A stretch of 64,000 nt of DNA from Nematostella vectensis (lineage: Eukaryota; Cnidaria; Anthozoa; Actiniaria; Edwardsiidae), in assembly GCF_932526225.1 (NCBI RefSeq), contig NC_064039.1, forward strand, positions 9,504,139-9,568,138. The letters run 5' to 3'. The translations under genes were made by a program, and so were the position numbers. Positions 22,301-33,720 of this stretch are shown piece by piece; within the stretch, counting starts at the first letter, position 1; each line of letters opens with the position of its first letter. A model generated the notes under the pieces. That model searched no databases and was not told the DNA's origin. It was given only the letters and a program-made list of their open reading frames with translations.

Positions 22301-25300
22301 CTATGGTAATATATGCAGTAATGAAATTGGAAATCTGGCCTTCAACTGCACAAATTGACATGGATCTGAGAGCTGGAATCTCAAAATCAAAGATGCCATG
22401 ACACAGTTTTAAATTATGCAGAAGGTATCGCAAAGGATTTTTGGGTATTGCACAAGAATGTGCATATTGCGAGAAGAAAAAAAAAAAACAGTTTCATTTT
22501 ATGACTGGGCTACCACAGGTATTCCAGTAATAATTTTTCAGAAGCGATAAAAATTGCTAAAAAGCAGGAGATTTGGTGCTCAAAGGGGGAGAGCGGGAGA
22601 AGGGGTCCAAAAACTTGAGACTCCCACCTAATGCGGGAGAGTTGACAGGTATGGCTTTGTGGGTATTTCTCATAGCTGGTGAAGGCCAATTCAGGGGTCA
22701 ATGGCTTAAATCAATAGTAATTATTTTGGACTAATTGTCCATGATTTTTTCATACACCTATCACAAAGAGAAGTTGCCCTGTTAGTATCCTGCATACTAA
22801 AAACAGAATACCCAGGTTTTGAAGAACATTACCAATAAAAATACTACAATTCCTAATCTGTGTTTGTATCATTATATGTATTTTTTTTAACAAATGAGGG
22901 CCAGCTATTACACATGGATATTAACAGTGCAAACTTTCTTTGAAATAGGTATCTATGACAAATTGGTCTAAATTTAAACTTGACTTACGTATATATGACA
23001 AATGCTTCTGCTTGGGCAGGCTCTTGAAAGTTGGGATCAGCTAACAGAAGCTGGATTCCCGTTAGAACCTAAAACATACAAGCAACAAAATTGTCCATAA
23101 AAATACATTAGTTGCACTTCAATACTTATATTGTAGTTCAGCTTGCTCTAATCTTCTTACTAGGATGCAGGTTGTATACTAGTCTGTAATAATTTGTAAA
23201 GGTTGGTGTTTCTCTGTAAATAGCACACAGAAAATAATAAATTTTGTTTACACAAGAATGTTTGAACAATAAATATTCATAGTTGAAACTGATTTGATAA
23301 ATAAAACAACTTCTCTATTCTATTTGATAAATAAAGCAACTTCTCTTTATTCTATTTATGCCTTCTTATTAGGACTCAATAATAAATTCTAAAAAGCCCT
23401 TGTCAGTCATCCTTTTTGTCATTTTTTTCAACTATTGTTGAAAGATAAATTGCTGGAGGAAATCTCAAATCAACTGCCAACAGAGAAAAGTCAACGTCTC
23501 ATTTAGAAAATTGAATCCAAAAACTTAATGCATCAGCTTCCCCAATTGTTACAATGAAAATAATAATGAAATGAAATGATAATTTCTAGAATTTCTGACA
23601 CTTGGCATTTTGCTAAGATGACAAAATGGCGGTGACAAGGACTCTTTTAAATGCATTCAGGATAATATACCTGTTGGGCAGTGACTTGGGGCTTCCAGTC
23701 CTTATTCTTATCAATCAGCGAGAGGCAGACAGTACCAGATGTGAACACGTTGGGATGGAGAATTGGGGGATCAAAGACACCTGACAATATACAAGAAATA
23801 AAGTGAGCTCTTTACAATTTATGCTCTGATAAAGCAGATAGCATTACATACACCATTAAACAATTCCCTCCTTTACCCTCAGTCAAACACTACTAAAGCA
23901 ACACCATATCTTTCAAGCCCTCTTTTCAAATAAGCCCCCCCCTCCCTTTCTATCAAAGAATTTCTAAAAAAAAAATGGCAAAAATCTGATTTTGAAGTCA
24001 AGGCAAAAACACTTGATGCATACTGTATAAGAATTTCTTACCCAACTTACATTTTGGTGGGCTGTGAGGGTAGTCATGCGGGAACTCAAGGGTGATTGGA
24101 TAAAGACCTCCTTCCCATGGTGTCTAAACACAAACCAACAGCCAGTTAATTGGAGGTAAATAACATTTAAAATTGATTAATTGATAATCAATACATTTAT
24201 ATAGTGCTATAAATACTAGCATGGCAAAAGCAATATTTTGAGTGTGTTTCAACTCATAAGAAATAAATAAATCCACATGGGTATTCTGTAGTCTAAAATA
24301 ATATAAGATTCTCTGGGCATCCTAAAAGTGACATTATTTTCAAAGTATTTCGAAGAATCAATTTCAATTATCAAATTCCTCTCACCTTCTTTGGTCCAGG
24401 GATAGCTGAAATAAAAAAAATGAAAGCTAACACTCAAAAAGTTTTAATAGGGGAAAGACTGTCCCAAATTATTGCCAGATCGGTGAGGTCATATTCAAAG
24501 AAATGAATTAACCAGAATACTATTCCACATGCCACTCACTCAATAAATCATCAAGCCTTGCCTCAGGTAAATTTATTAATCACCATACATCTACTTTTGA
24601 GAGTCTTATCCAGTTTCAAATTCAGGGTTTTTCAAAGGGTTTTTTTCAGGGTTTTTCCCTAAGGAAAAGAGTGGTTAAAATCAGCCATAGTTCTCGATGG
24701 GATCGCCACCTTATCGTGGTGAGGGTGTTTGTGTGTCCCAATGACCTCTAAGAGCTATGTCGGCGGGAGTATTTTACTCCTGGCAGGGCCACCCATGCCG
24801 AACAGGTCGAAAGGTAGGGGCCAGACGAAGAGTGATCCACTGGTCCTCCAGGTTGGGGGTTGGGCAAAGGGTTGATAACCCTCTCCCATAAAAAATAGCT
24901 TATCACAGAAACCAGAAGCAGAGCAAATTCACTTGGGAAGACCGTGGCTGCATCTCATGAAAAGAGATTGAATGATGCACAGAGGCCAAAGCCATCCGGA
25001 CGCCCCTGGGCTGACTAAACCATTGGTCCACCCAAAACATGCAATGAGAATAGGTAATTGGAATGTCAGGACATTATATAGTAGCGGCAATGTTGCCCAA
25101 GCAGCGAGGGAAATGGGCAAGAGAGACATCGACATCATGGGAATCAGTGAAACTCACTGGACAGGCCAAGGGAAAATGCAGCTGAGAGATGGCGAGACGA
25201 TGGTTTATTCTGGAAGGGAAGATAACATCCATAGAGAGGGAGTAGGGATCCTCGTGTCCAAAAATGTGGCGGCTTGTTTAATAGAATGGACTCCTTGGAA

Positions 25301-28300
25301 CGAGAGAATGATTCAAGCAAGATTCTACTCCAGGCACATTCAATTGACCATCATTCACATATACGTGCCTACAGAGGATGCAGACGAACATTAAAAAGAT
25401 GAGTTCTATACACGGCTGCAGGAGGTACTAGATAGCAGAAACCAACACGACATGTTAATCATCACTGGTGATATGAATGCAAAGGTTGGCGACTAAAACT
25501 GGGACTATGAAAGAGTCATGGGGAAGCATGGATTGGGAGTTCGAAATGACAATGGAGAAAGATTATGTGAATTGTGCGACCTTAACAAACTTGTCATAAC
25601 TGGGACGCTGTTCCCACATAGAACCATTCACAAGGCAACTTGGATTTCACCAGATGGAAAGACAAAGAACCAGATAGACCATGTTTTGGTAAATAGGAGG
25701 TTTAGGAATTCAGTAAAAGACACAAGGGTTTTTAGATCAGCGGACGTAGTAAGTGATCACTACTTGGTGTGTGCAACTGTAAAACTAAGGTTAAGGAAAG
25801 ATCCAGAACGGAAGGGTAACATCAGAGTGAAATATGATACATCTAAATTGACAGAGAAAGAGGTGAGGAACACATTTAACATCAAATTAAGGAATCGGTT
25901 CCAAGCATTGGAGCAAGAGGACGAAGAAGAGAGAGGGGAAGAAGTAGTAGATGCAAAGGAAGAAGTGGAAAGGGACTTTACTATAATGAAAAAGGCACTC
26001 TTGGAAGTTGCAGAGACAGTTTTAGGTAAGCCACGGAAGAAGAACAAACCATGGATAAGCGGAGAGTCATGGAGTCTGATAGATGAAAGACAACAGATGA
26101 ATGAGAAAATATTGAGTACACGATCGGAGAGAGTTAACGGGCAATTGAGGAAAAAGTACAGAGAAAAAGACAAAGAAGTGAAGCGAAGTTTGAAGGCAGA
26201 CAAAAAGAAATGGTTAGAGGAGAAGCTGAATAGGCGGCGCGAAGCCAACATATTAGGCAAGTATTAAATAGAGAGCAACCAGATAACCCCATAGAACGTG
26301 AGGATGAAGTTGAATTTGAATTCGGAGAATTGATAGAGGAAATATCCGTCAATGAACCAACTTTCGGAGAAGTAAAAGATACAATCACAACACTAAAGAA
26401 TGGAAAATCGCCGGGCATAGATAATATCACAGCTGAGTTGCTGAAGGCAGACCCAGAATTCTCGGCCGAGCGAGTGCATAAGCATCCCAAATGACTGGAA
26501 GAAAGGGCTTATAATAAAGCTACCAAAGAAAGGAAATTTAAAATAATGTAAGAACTCACGAGGAATCACCTTATTGTCCATCGTAGGGAAGGTACTTGGA
26601 AGAATTGTTATTGACAGGATACGAAACGGAGTTGACAAAAAGTTGAGAAAAGAGCAGGCTGGCTATAGAAGAGGGAGAGGAACTACGGAGCAAGTATTTA
26701 TACTGAGAAACATCATAGAGCAAGTGAATGAGTGGCAAGCAACTTTGTATGTTAATTTCATAGACTTTGAGAAAGCCTTCGATTCAGTCCATCGTGGGAG
26801 TTTGTGGGTAATTATGGAAAAGTATGGAGTTCCAGAGAAGATTATACGCATTGTGAGGCTGTTTTATGAAGATTTCCAGTGTGCGGTCGAAGATCAGGGT
26901 GAAACAGGAGAATTGTTCAACATAAAGACGGGGGTAAAGCAAGGCTGCAATATGTCGGGCTTTATGTTTCTATTGGTCATGGACTGGATATTGCGAAGGT
27001 CAGTTGGAAAAGGAGAAAATGGAATACGATGGAAATTTACATCTAAACTGGACGATCCAGACTTTGCGGAGGACATAGCATTGCTTTCCTCAACAAAACA
27101 TCATATTCAGGAGAAGACAGCAAGGCTGGACGGTGAGGCTAGGCGAGCGGGATTGAAAATAAACTTAGAGAAGACGAAGATGCTAGGGATAAATGTCAAA
27201 CAGCATGGAAATATTGTGATCAATGGAAAAGAAATCGAAGACGTCAGCGAGTTTACGCAAAAGTTGCAGAGAGGGTGGTGGAATGAAAGATCTCAGAAAA
27301 AGATCATCAAAAGCAAGGAGTGTGTACACAAGGCTGAAACGTATATGGAACTCAAAGAAGATCATGAGACGGACAAAGATAAAGATTTACAAGCCGTTGG
27401 TACTTTCGGTTTTATTGTACGGTTGCGAGACGTGGAAGATGAACAAGAAAGATGATAAATTGCTAGATGTATTCCAACAGAAGTGTTTGAGAAGGATATT
27501 GAAGATTAGTTGGGAAGACCATGTAACGAATGAAGAGGTACGGAGAAGAGCTGGAGTACATCAATTGAGCAGTGAAGTGAAGAGACGGCGATGGAAAATG
27601 ATCGGACACGTGTTGAGACAAGGAAGAGAAAATGACTGCAGCGTAGCATTAACTTGGACACCAGAAGGCAGAAGGAAACAGGGAAGACCCAAAACAACAT
27701 GGCGAAGGACTGTGGAAAGGGAGAGAGGCGAGGCGGGGTGGAGGAACTGGGACGAGGTGCGGTCAAAAGCAGCAGACAGGGAAAAGTGGAAAAGCACTGT
27801 GAAGGCCCTATGTGCCACACGGCACGAGGAGGACAGGTAACAGGTAACATAGTTCTGCCACTGCTGAAATAATAAACTTTAGGTTTCTAGTACACATTTC
27901 TTACTTACCACACTTCCACGTCAGCCAATCTATCTCTCCATTTTCTAGTTTTTTGGGATTCGCTATGAAATCCTAGAAAAGCAGATGTGATAAGGTAGTA
28001 TCTTACTTCTAAAGGTAGAGGATAAATGAAGAGGAGGGGGGATTCCCCCTTTCCTTGGCACTGTTCCTTATACTTGTCATCTTTGCTGTTTAACTTCTGG
28101 GTTCTCTAATTATTGAATTAAAGCTACCTTACAGGTATAGCTTTAATCAAGATATAACCAGTCCATACACATATAAGTTAAGTGTACAGTAAGTTACTTT
28201 ATAAGCCTATTGGGTAAGATATTTTTTTGAGAGCAACAGTTTACGCAAGTAAAGTGAGTTAAACAATGTTTCAATAAGAATCTTCCAAGCAGATTGACGT

Positions 28301-28437
28301 TTATCTACAGAAAAATAACAGAATCATGCTTCTTATGCGGCTAACTTTGAATGACGTACCCTAGGATGTGTTTTCCCCCAAGCCTTATGTTCTTCCTTTA
28401 GCCGTTCGATAGGATCGACTTTCGGTTTTGCCGCCAT
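19359..28437 (-). CDS. UBC9-like SUMO-conjugating E2 enzyme (divergent paralogue)
   Basis: Exons (minus): 28360-28437, 27909-27972, 24386-24405 (20 nt), 24051-24123, 23671-23780, 22989-23068, 19359-19461; 528 nt, 175 residues, all phases consistent. The E2 fold is complete: N-terminal helix ([15 protein letters not shown]), CAIPGPKK loop, [17 protein letters not shown] motif (87-89), catalytic Cys97 in SGTVCLSL, the UBC9-type DKNKDWKP insertion, EPAQAEAF, and a C-terminal helix. UBC9 passes SUMO from SAE1/UBA2 to substrate lysines. Compared with human UBC9 (from memory), backside-site Arg13 and Arg17 are His17 and Gly21, pocket Tyr87 is Phe91, Asp127 is Glu131, and the C-terminus is about 13 residues longer. 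A more canonical UBC9 may exist elsewhere. A LINE lies antisense in intron 2. Confidence 0.88.
21330..21620 (+). pseudogene. Non-LTR retrotransposon C-terminal fragment
   Basis: The plus strand reads LGWSSLVI, a stop, then [19 protein letters not shown] and [15 protein letters not shown]. After a one-base frameshift it continues [20 protein letters not shown]. This pattern (RR.ARL.MFYKI..GLV ... FF.RTI.DWN.LP) is the C-terminus of many CR1/Jockey-like reverse-transcriptase proteins. A stop, a frameshift and loss of everything upstream show it is dead. It lies antisense in intron 6 of the UBC9-like gene. Confidence 0.75.
22600..22665. repeat. Interspersed repeat fragment (copy A)
   Basis: ttgagactcccacctaatgc followed by gggagagttgacaggtatg closely matches 28790-28835, and its tail resembles the sequence before 57212. 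It looks like a conserved terminal piece of a dispersed element. Confidence 0.5.
24690..27850 (+). mobile_element. Degenerate APE-type non-LTR retrotransposon (LINE)
   Basis: A nearly full-length element antisense in intron 2 of the UBC9-like gene. The 5' leader contains a stem-loop (ccaccttatcgtggtgagg, ~24710). Endonuclease motifs follow: [56 protein letters not shown]. Reverse-transcriptase motifs are [54 protein letters not shown] and FAEDIALL (usually YADD). The C-terminal part has LLYGCETW and [13 protein letters not shown]. The 3' end carries a short repeat (aggtaacaggtaac). In-frame stops occur at 25392 and about 25493, frame changes near 26265, 26460-26530 and 27260, and FAED replaces FADD, so it is inactive. 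The clade is probably RTE-like, but this is not certain. Confidence 0.85.
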
Positions 28438-28440
28438 GTT
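28430..28440 (-). promoter_or_regulatory. YY1-like motif overlapping UBC9-like start codon
   Basis: The minus strand reads AACATGGCGGC, matching AANATGGCGGC with the ATG being the initiator at 28437. Confidence 0.35.
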
Positions 28441-28782
28441 ATTTGCGCCAGCGATCTTGAACAGCAGTGGTGAACATTAGCGCATGCACATGACCCGCGC
28501 TGTTTTGAATGTGGCATTTCTCAAATTTCTTGTGTTTTGCTTGCTGTTATTTCTTCAAATATCCTAGAGCCCTCGACAAGGTAATTTAATTACTAGCTGC
28601 ACTTCTACTTTTCAATTGTACATTTATCTAAAAATCCGGATTGATACGAAACCCAACATTGTTATTTTCAACCTACCCATTGTGTAGCATGTGAATGTAT
28701 CAGAAGTACCAAGATAGCTAATGCGAGAGAATACAATATATGTATGGATATTTTCAAGAAAAATTAGGCTTGAAAAAAGGTT

Positions 28783-28840
28783 AAAAATCTTGAGGCTCCC
28801 ACTTAATGCAGGAGAGTTGACAGCTATGTTGTAGGTGTGT
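28783..28840. repeat. Interspersed repeat fragment (copy B)
   Basis: Shares ttgaggctcccacttaatgc and aggagagttgacagctatg with 22600-22665. Confidence 0.5.
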
Positions 28841-29454
28841 AAAGAGCATTGTAAGATATAGGGGGTCCTTGGGGGAGAGGGGGAAGGGCATTTAGCCTGC
28901 CTAGCGGCAGAGGGACACAGCTGCACACTTGGGGCTAACGATTTTCAGTGCCAGCCAAGCAAAAGTCACGTAAAAGTGCAAGCAAAAGGCAACACATATA
29001 TGTTCTTATTTTTGGATGGGGTCTGGAGTTCTCCCAAGTAAATTTTGAGATTCCAGATTAGTAGGAGGCTTTGAAATCGATCAGAATTTCTTTAAAAAAA
29101 ATAAGGCCCTCCCCTTAACCCTGGATTAAGATTTAAATCCCTGCCTCGAATCTGAGTTTAAAAAATCAACCACCCCTAAAAAAGTAGCCCTTCCCTCCAA
29201 TAATGACTGCTCCCAGGAGAATTAATATTCTCCTCCTGCTCCCTAACTATACTTGTATTTTAGACTTTTGAATTGGATAATCATTTATCACTAAAACGGG
29301 AAGCGCAAATGGATTGTTTATAGGTTCTGGCATCCTAACCTGGATATGCCTCCCAAGGCATAGGCATGAATGTCACCTTGATGAACATGATTGTCTGAAA
29401 AGGCTTGTTGATTGTCGTTGTTTATGTTAATAGCACTAATGAATTTTCTATTTC

Positions 29455-29735
29455 GTATAACTGATTGTCATTAAACGCTACTGATTGTCCAAACGTGCAA
29501 TTGAAATTTCATTGCACGCAAAAGAATGTTCGTTCCAATTAAATTGAATGCCCAAGTGCGTTATTGTTTCTCCGTTGATGCTAATGAATGTTCACGAATA
29601 TTTAATTGTTATTGTAAGTCGAGTCACGCTAAATGATGTTTCGTGCGATGTTGATGAACGTACAATACACGTAATTGATGTAACTTTTGGCACAAATGAA
29701 TGTCCCTTTCCCGTTAATGAACAGCAAAAGGTGTA
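29455..29735. repeat. Highly diverged ~21-bp tandem array
   Basis: Short blocks beginning (t)gattgtc, (t)gaatg or (t)aatgaatgt recur about every 20-22 bases, for example tgattgtcattaaacgctac then tgattgtccaaacgtgcaat, and later taatgaatgttcacg, tgatgaacgtacaat and aaatgaatgtccctt. The words drift but spacing is held over about 13 units. Confidence 0.5.
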
Positions 29736-32700
29736 GTTGTCCAACCTATTTTCTACCATTTATCAACGATGGATGTCTTATCAGTGCTATATGTTTTACA
29801 GTTGAACCTGGTGTTGATAGTAATGGTACGTTTTTCTCACACTGTCTCTGCTCGTTTAAAGTATAAAAAGAAAATCTGGGAAACAGTGTACCGCAAAACA
29901 AGATCCAATTAATTAAGCTTTTTTGTGATGTTGCCGACCATAAACGAACTTCGTAAAATTGGAAGACCACGCAATGAACACAAAATGGCATAAAGGTAAT
30001 AGGCGCCAAGATAATGAAGAGTCTTATTAAAAAAAAACGACTCAAAAGGTTTCTCGTGCGATACAGGCATATTTCCACTTTTTTCAATAGAAGCCGGCTG
30101 CAAAATTCGTAGCTAAGGGCTGAAGAGCCTTGGCTAACAAAAGTCAGCTATTAACTTCACGTGCCAAGCATACTCCAAACACTTATTCGCTACAAATTTA
30201 TCAAATTAGAAAGAAAAACAACAACAAATTTTGGGAGTTTTTGGCGTTTATGAGAGTTACGATACTAGACTGAAGGTATAAATGTCGGTCGCTAAATGTT
30301 AGCTTTTGACCTTTGTTCTAAGGATTGATAGTTTCAAGCTAGATCTGTTTTTTTTCCGTACGCTCGGCGATATACGTGCACAGCATTCTCCAAACACTAG
30401 AGTTTAAAAAAGCAAAACAGGAAGATAATGCAATAAATAAGTTAAGAAGTTCAAACGTGTGTATTGGCGTGTATAGGAAGTTACGCACTACAAAGGCGTC
30501 AAGAGGAAAATCGTCATCACTAGTCGGCGGATTGTGTTCAAAAGTAATTGAATCATTATCTCAAAAATCTTACTTGGCCCTTTTCTGCCGCCACGGATTG
30601 CCGCGGTATTGTCTCGGTCAAGGGCGCTTTACATGCCCAGAATACGGGCCTACTACGGCAATGTTTGTGTTTTTCGTGATGCTGCGTTTATCGGGAAGTA
30701 AAGAAGTGTCGCCACCTGGCCTTTCTGTCGAGTATATTTGGAGCCGTTTAATGCTGCCAGCGAACCAATGCCTTTTGTTACGTCAGTCAACTTGCTTGCT
30801 ATCGCTTGTCTTGTGTCCAACGAAAACTTCATTGATGTTTCGTGAGATTAAAAAAAATAGTCGTTTAAATTTCAAGGGTGTACTCACTCTTCACGAATAT
30901 ACGTAATATATAAAAAAATAATTTCTCCGAGTAATCTTTTGAGCTTCGAAGTAGATTTTAAACAGTTAAGAATACGTCAATTATATTTTACTGACTATAA
31001 CATAAATGAATATATCTTTTAGTTTATATGATGTAGTACAAGAGCTCGATCACTCGGGTGTTTTGATTATCTCCTCATTGTGGAGAGCCTTTTTACATGG
31101 ATACATGTGCGCGTGCTTTAGGAGCCATCTAGTTCTCATGTGCAGCGATCGGCGGTGGCAGCGACGTGTAGACTATTTCATCCTTTGGATTAAATAAAAG
31201 AGAGAAAAATTGTCGCGGTAGGAGTGTTGGATATTGCATGAGAAAGGCGCACGTGGCATAGAAATCTAACCCCAATAGTGTTTCAACACTGAGAAGCAAA
31301 TTATCTTGAAGCTAACATCTAAATATACACCACAAGATAAACATCTATTTTATTTTTTAATCTTAATTGGATTTACTTTATATGATTCTGAAAAATACGC
31401 AGCAATCCAATAGCGTATCTGTTTACATGTTGACAATTATTTATTTTAATCTTAAGAATCTGAAACCACACCATTTTACTTTGATTACAGAAAAGCAACG
31501 ATCAAGCATTTTTTTTTTGTTTGGAAGCACTTTTCAAAAAATCTTATTGTTTCTTATTTATATATTTATTTTTCTTTTTCCGCTTTTTTCATTATTGTCG
31601 AGTATTTTACCCATACAAATGGATTTAATTTTCTCGCCTTTTTTTGTGGCACGCGCGCGCATGTATACCTGATGTAAAAACTTAAAACTTTTTAATGTAT
31701 CTGTTACCTTTTATGCCATCATACCCTTTTCTTAGAATTGTTTTGTTATCCTGACTAATAATCGGCCTTTTTTGGGAAAAACATCTTGGAACTTTCTTCC
31801 ATATTATCTTATTCTGCTCTTGATTTATTTTCGCTCGCTTACCGTTCTCGGTTTCTTTCTTGCTCAGATATCAAATACTAATAGATTTATCCAGACGTAT
31901 AAGGTGCCTCAATTGTTTGTAATTATAGACATGTTGTTCTTATCATATTGGTTTTTTGGTCATCTATACCTAACAGCCCCTACACACAACAATATATTTT
32001 CTTTTTACTTTACCGAGTCCATGCTATCTATATCTGTGAGTGGGTATTATTTATATTAGCTCACAGAACACTCTCCTGCTGATGGTTTACAATACACTTT
32101 AGTAAGTCCTGCCCACTGCCCAAACGTGTCTGGAAGTCGATGGCAAATATCTTAGCAAGTCTGTTGTGGTCTTGTTCACGCTAAGACGCATATATGAAGC
32201 AATCACAGATATTATGCAAGTCTTTAGAGGTTAGCGAATAGAAATTGTAACATGCCCTGAAAAACTATATTGCGTGATTGATTGGAGGTAATGCATTACC
32301 CGTCATGCGAATTACTAGGAGATATGTAGAACTGTCATAAAATTATTGTGACTTTGTCTCGGGCTTGCAGACTTATCGTAAAGATCGGCTTGCACGGCAT
32401 GGTGCTCTAAGTATGCCTTCTGGCCTTTTATTGTGATGTATTCGACGCATTGCAAAAGAGCTTCAAACGGCGAACTGCAAACAAGCGACGCGCAAAAGCA
32501 AACATTCAAAGCCACGTACTTTGTTAACTAAAAATCGGAACAGAAAGCGAGATGATAAATTTTGTGTTTACAGTTTATGCAGACAGGTGCTTTTCCGTGA
32601 GCTGTCACATCGCACTGCTAAAGACACGATTACGGATCTCATGAACTTCAGTTGTCGCTTTAGCCTCTAAGCTCTCTTCATTGCCATCTTGAAATCCTCT

Positions 32701-33720
32701 TTGATTTCTAATTTCATTACGATTATCTAACAAATTTGAGAGTATTATTTCCGAATTCTTAGGCCTGCCAAAAGAGAGAGGCAGATTACTCAAATATTTC
32801 ATCGCCATTATATTGCAGTTTTTTTTATTACTTTTCAGCCAACACCTTAACAGCTGACAGTAATATCTAGCTTTTTTACGACCTATTACTGTCTCCTCCC
32901 CTTTTTTTCTCTTTTGTATAATTACTGATAGAAGGCGAGATGTCCCGTAATTTTCTTTGCACTAAAACTACTTAAACGGGATATTTGTTTACCTTCTGCA
33001 AAACAGATAATGTTTTTGAGGGTGAAGTGCGCATGTCGTTCCGTTGTCGATATTTTTTACCTGTTAGAAACCACAAAACGTGACTAATTTGTACATTAAG
33101 CCATTAACCATCCACAAGCAAGTACTTTGGGCAGCGTTTTAATGAGAAGTGCTACGTTTTCGCCATGGTTTTACTATCAGCAATTGAGCAGGTTTTATTT
33201 GGAAGCCGGATCTGTGATAATGCACTGTATTGTAGTTTGTGTCTCCTTGATAATCACACTTCGGTAGCATCTACTCAGCGGGGAGTTCTAGAATGACTAA
33301 TCTACATAACCAAGAATAGAAAAACACCCTCCATAATAACCCAATAAAAAGGCATTATCGCCACCGCTCTAGTAATAGGCGTAATTGTGCAATTTCTTCT
33401 GTAAATCGTTGGTCGACACCGAGGTCGCGAAAACAGGAGATAAGAAATTCGATTTTAATTTGATTGAAGCCAAAACTTGCTTGTTGTTACCCATGCTTTT
33501 CCGGGTATTCAATCCGCGGAACAATAAGCAGCGAATTGAATCGTTCCGCTGATAATTTGTGCGAAAGCGAAACGCAAGGTGCTGACAGGGGCTCGACAAG
33601 GGCGAGAAGTATTTAGACTCGTGAGCTCTTAGCATGTAACTCAATCAAACAAGCGCTGGTCTGCGGCACATCGACTTATCCGGGGATCAGCAGCCACCAA
33701 ACACAAACTCTTACCACAAC

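Larger units (their letters stand above)
28441..33720. other. Gene-poor region with one diverged tandem array
   Basis: No exon chain or recognisable protein was found on either strand. The content is AT-rich DNA with a small repeat (28783-28840), C-rich fragments near 29110-29210 and the ~21-bp array at 29455-29735. Open frames here, including one of about 530 bp at 30376-30906, have no ATG start or family resemblance. Confidence 0.6.

Noticed and set aside
25760-26638. Antisense Ser/Phe-rich frames over the LINE
   Set aside because: Shadows of the Lys/Glu-rich LINE reading frame.
30376-30906. 530-bp open frame on the plus strand in the gene desert
   Set aside because: Starts with GTG, not ATG; no domain, no splice context, composition looks random.
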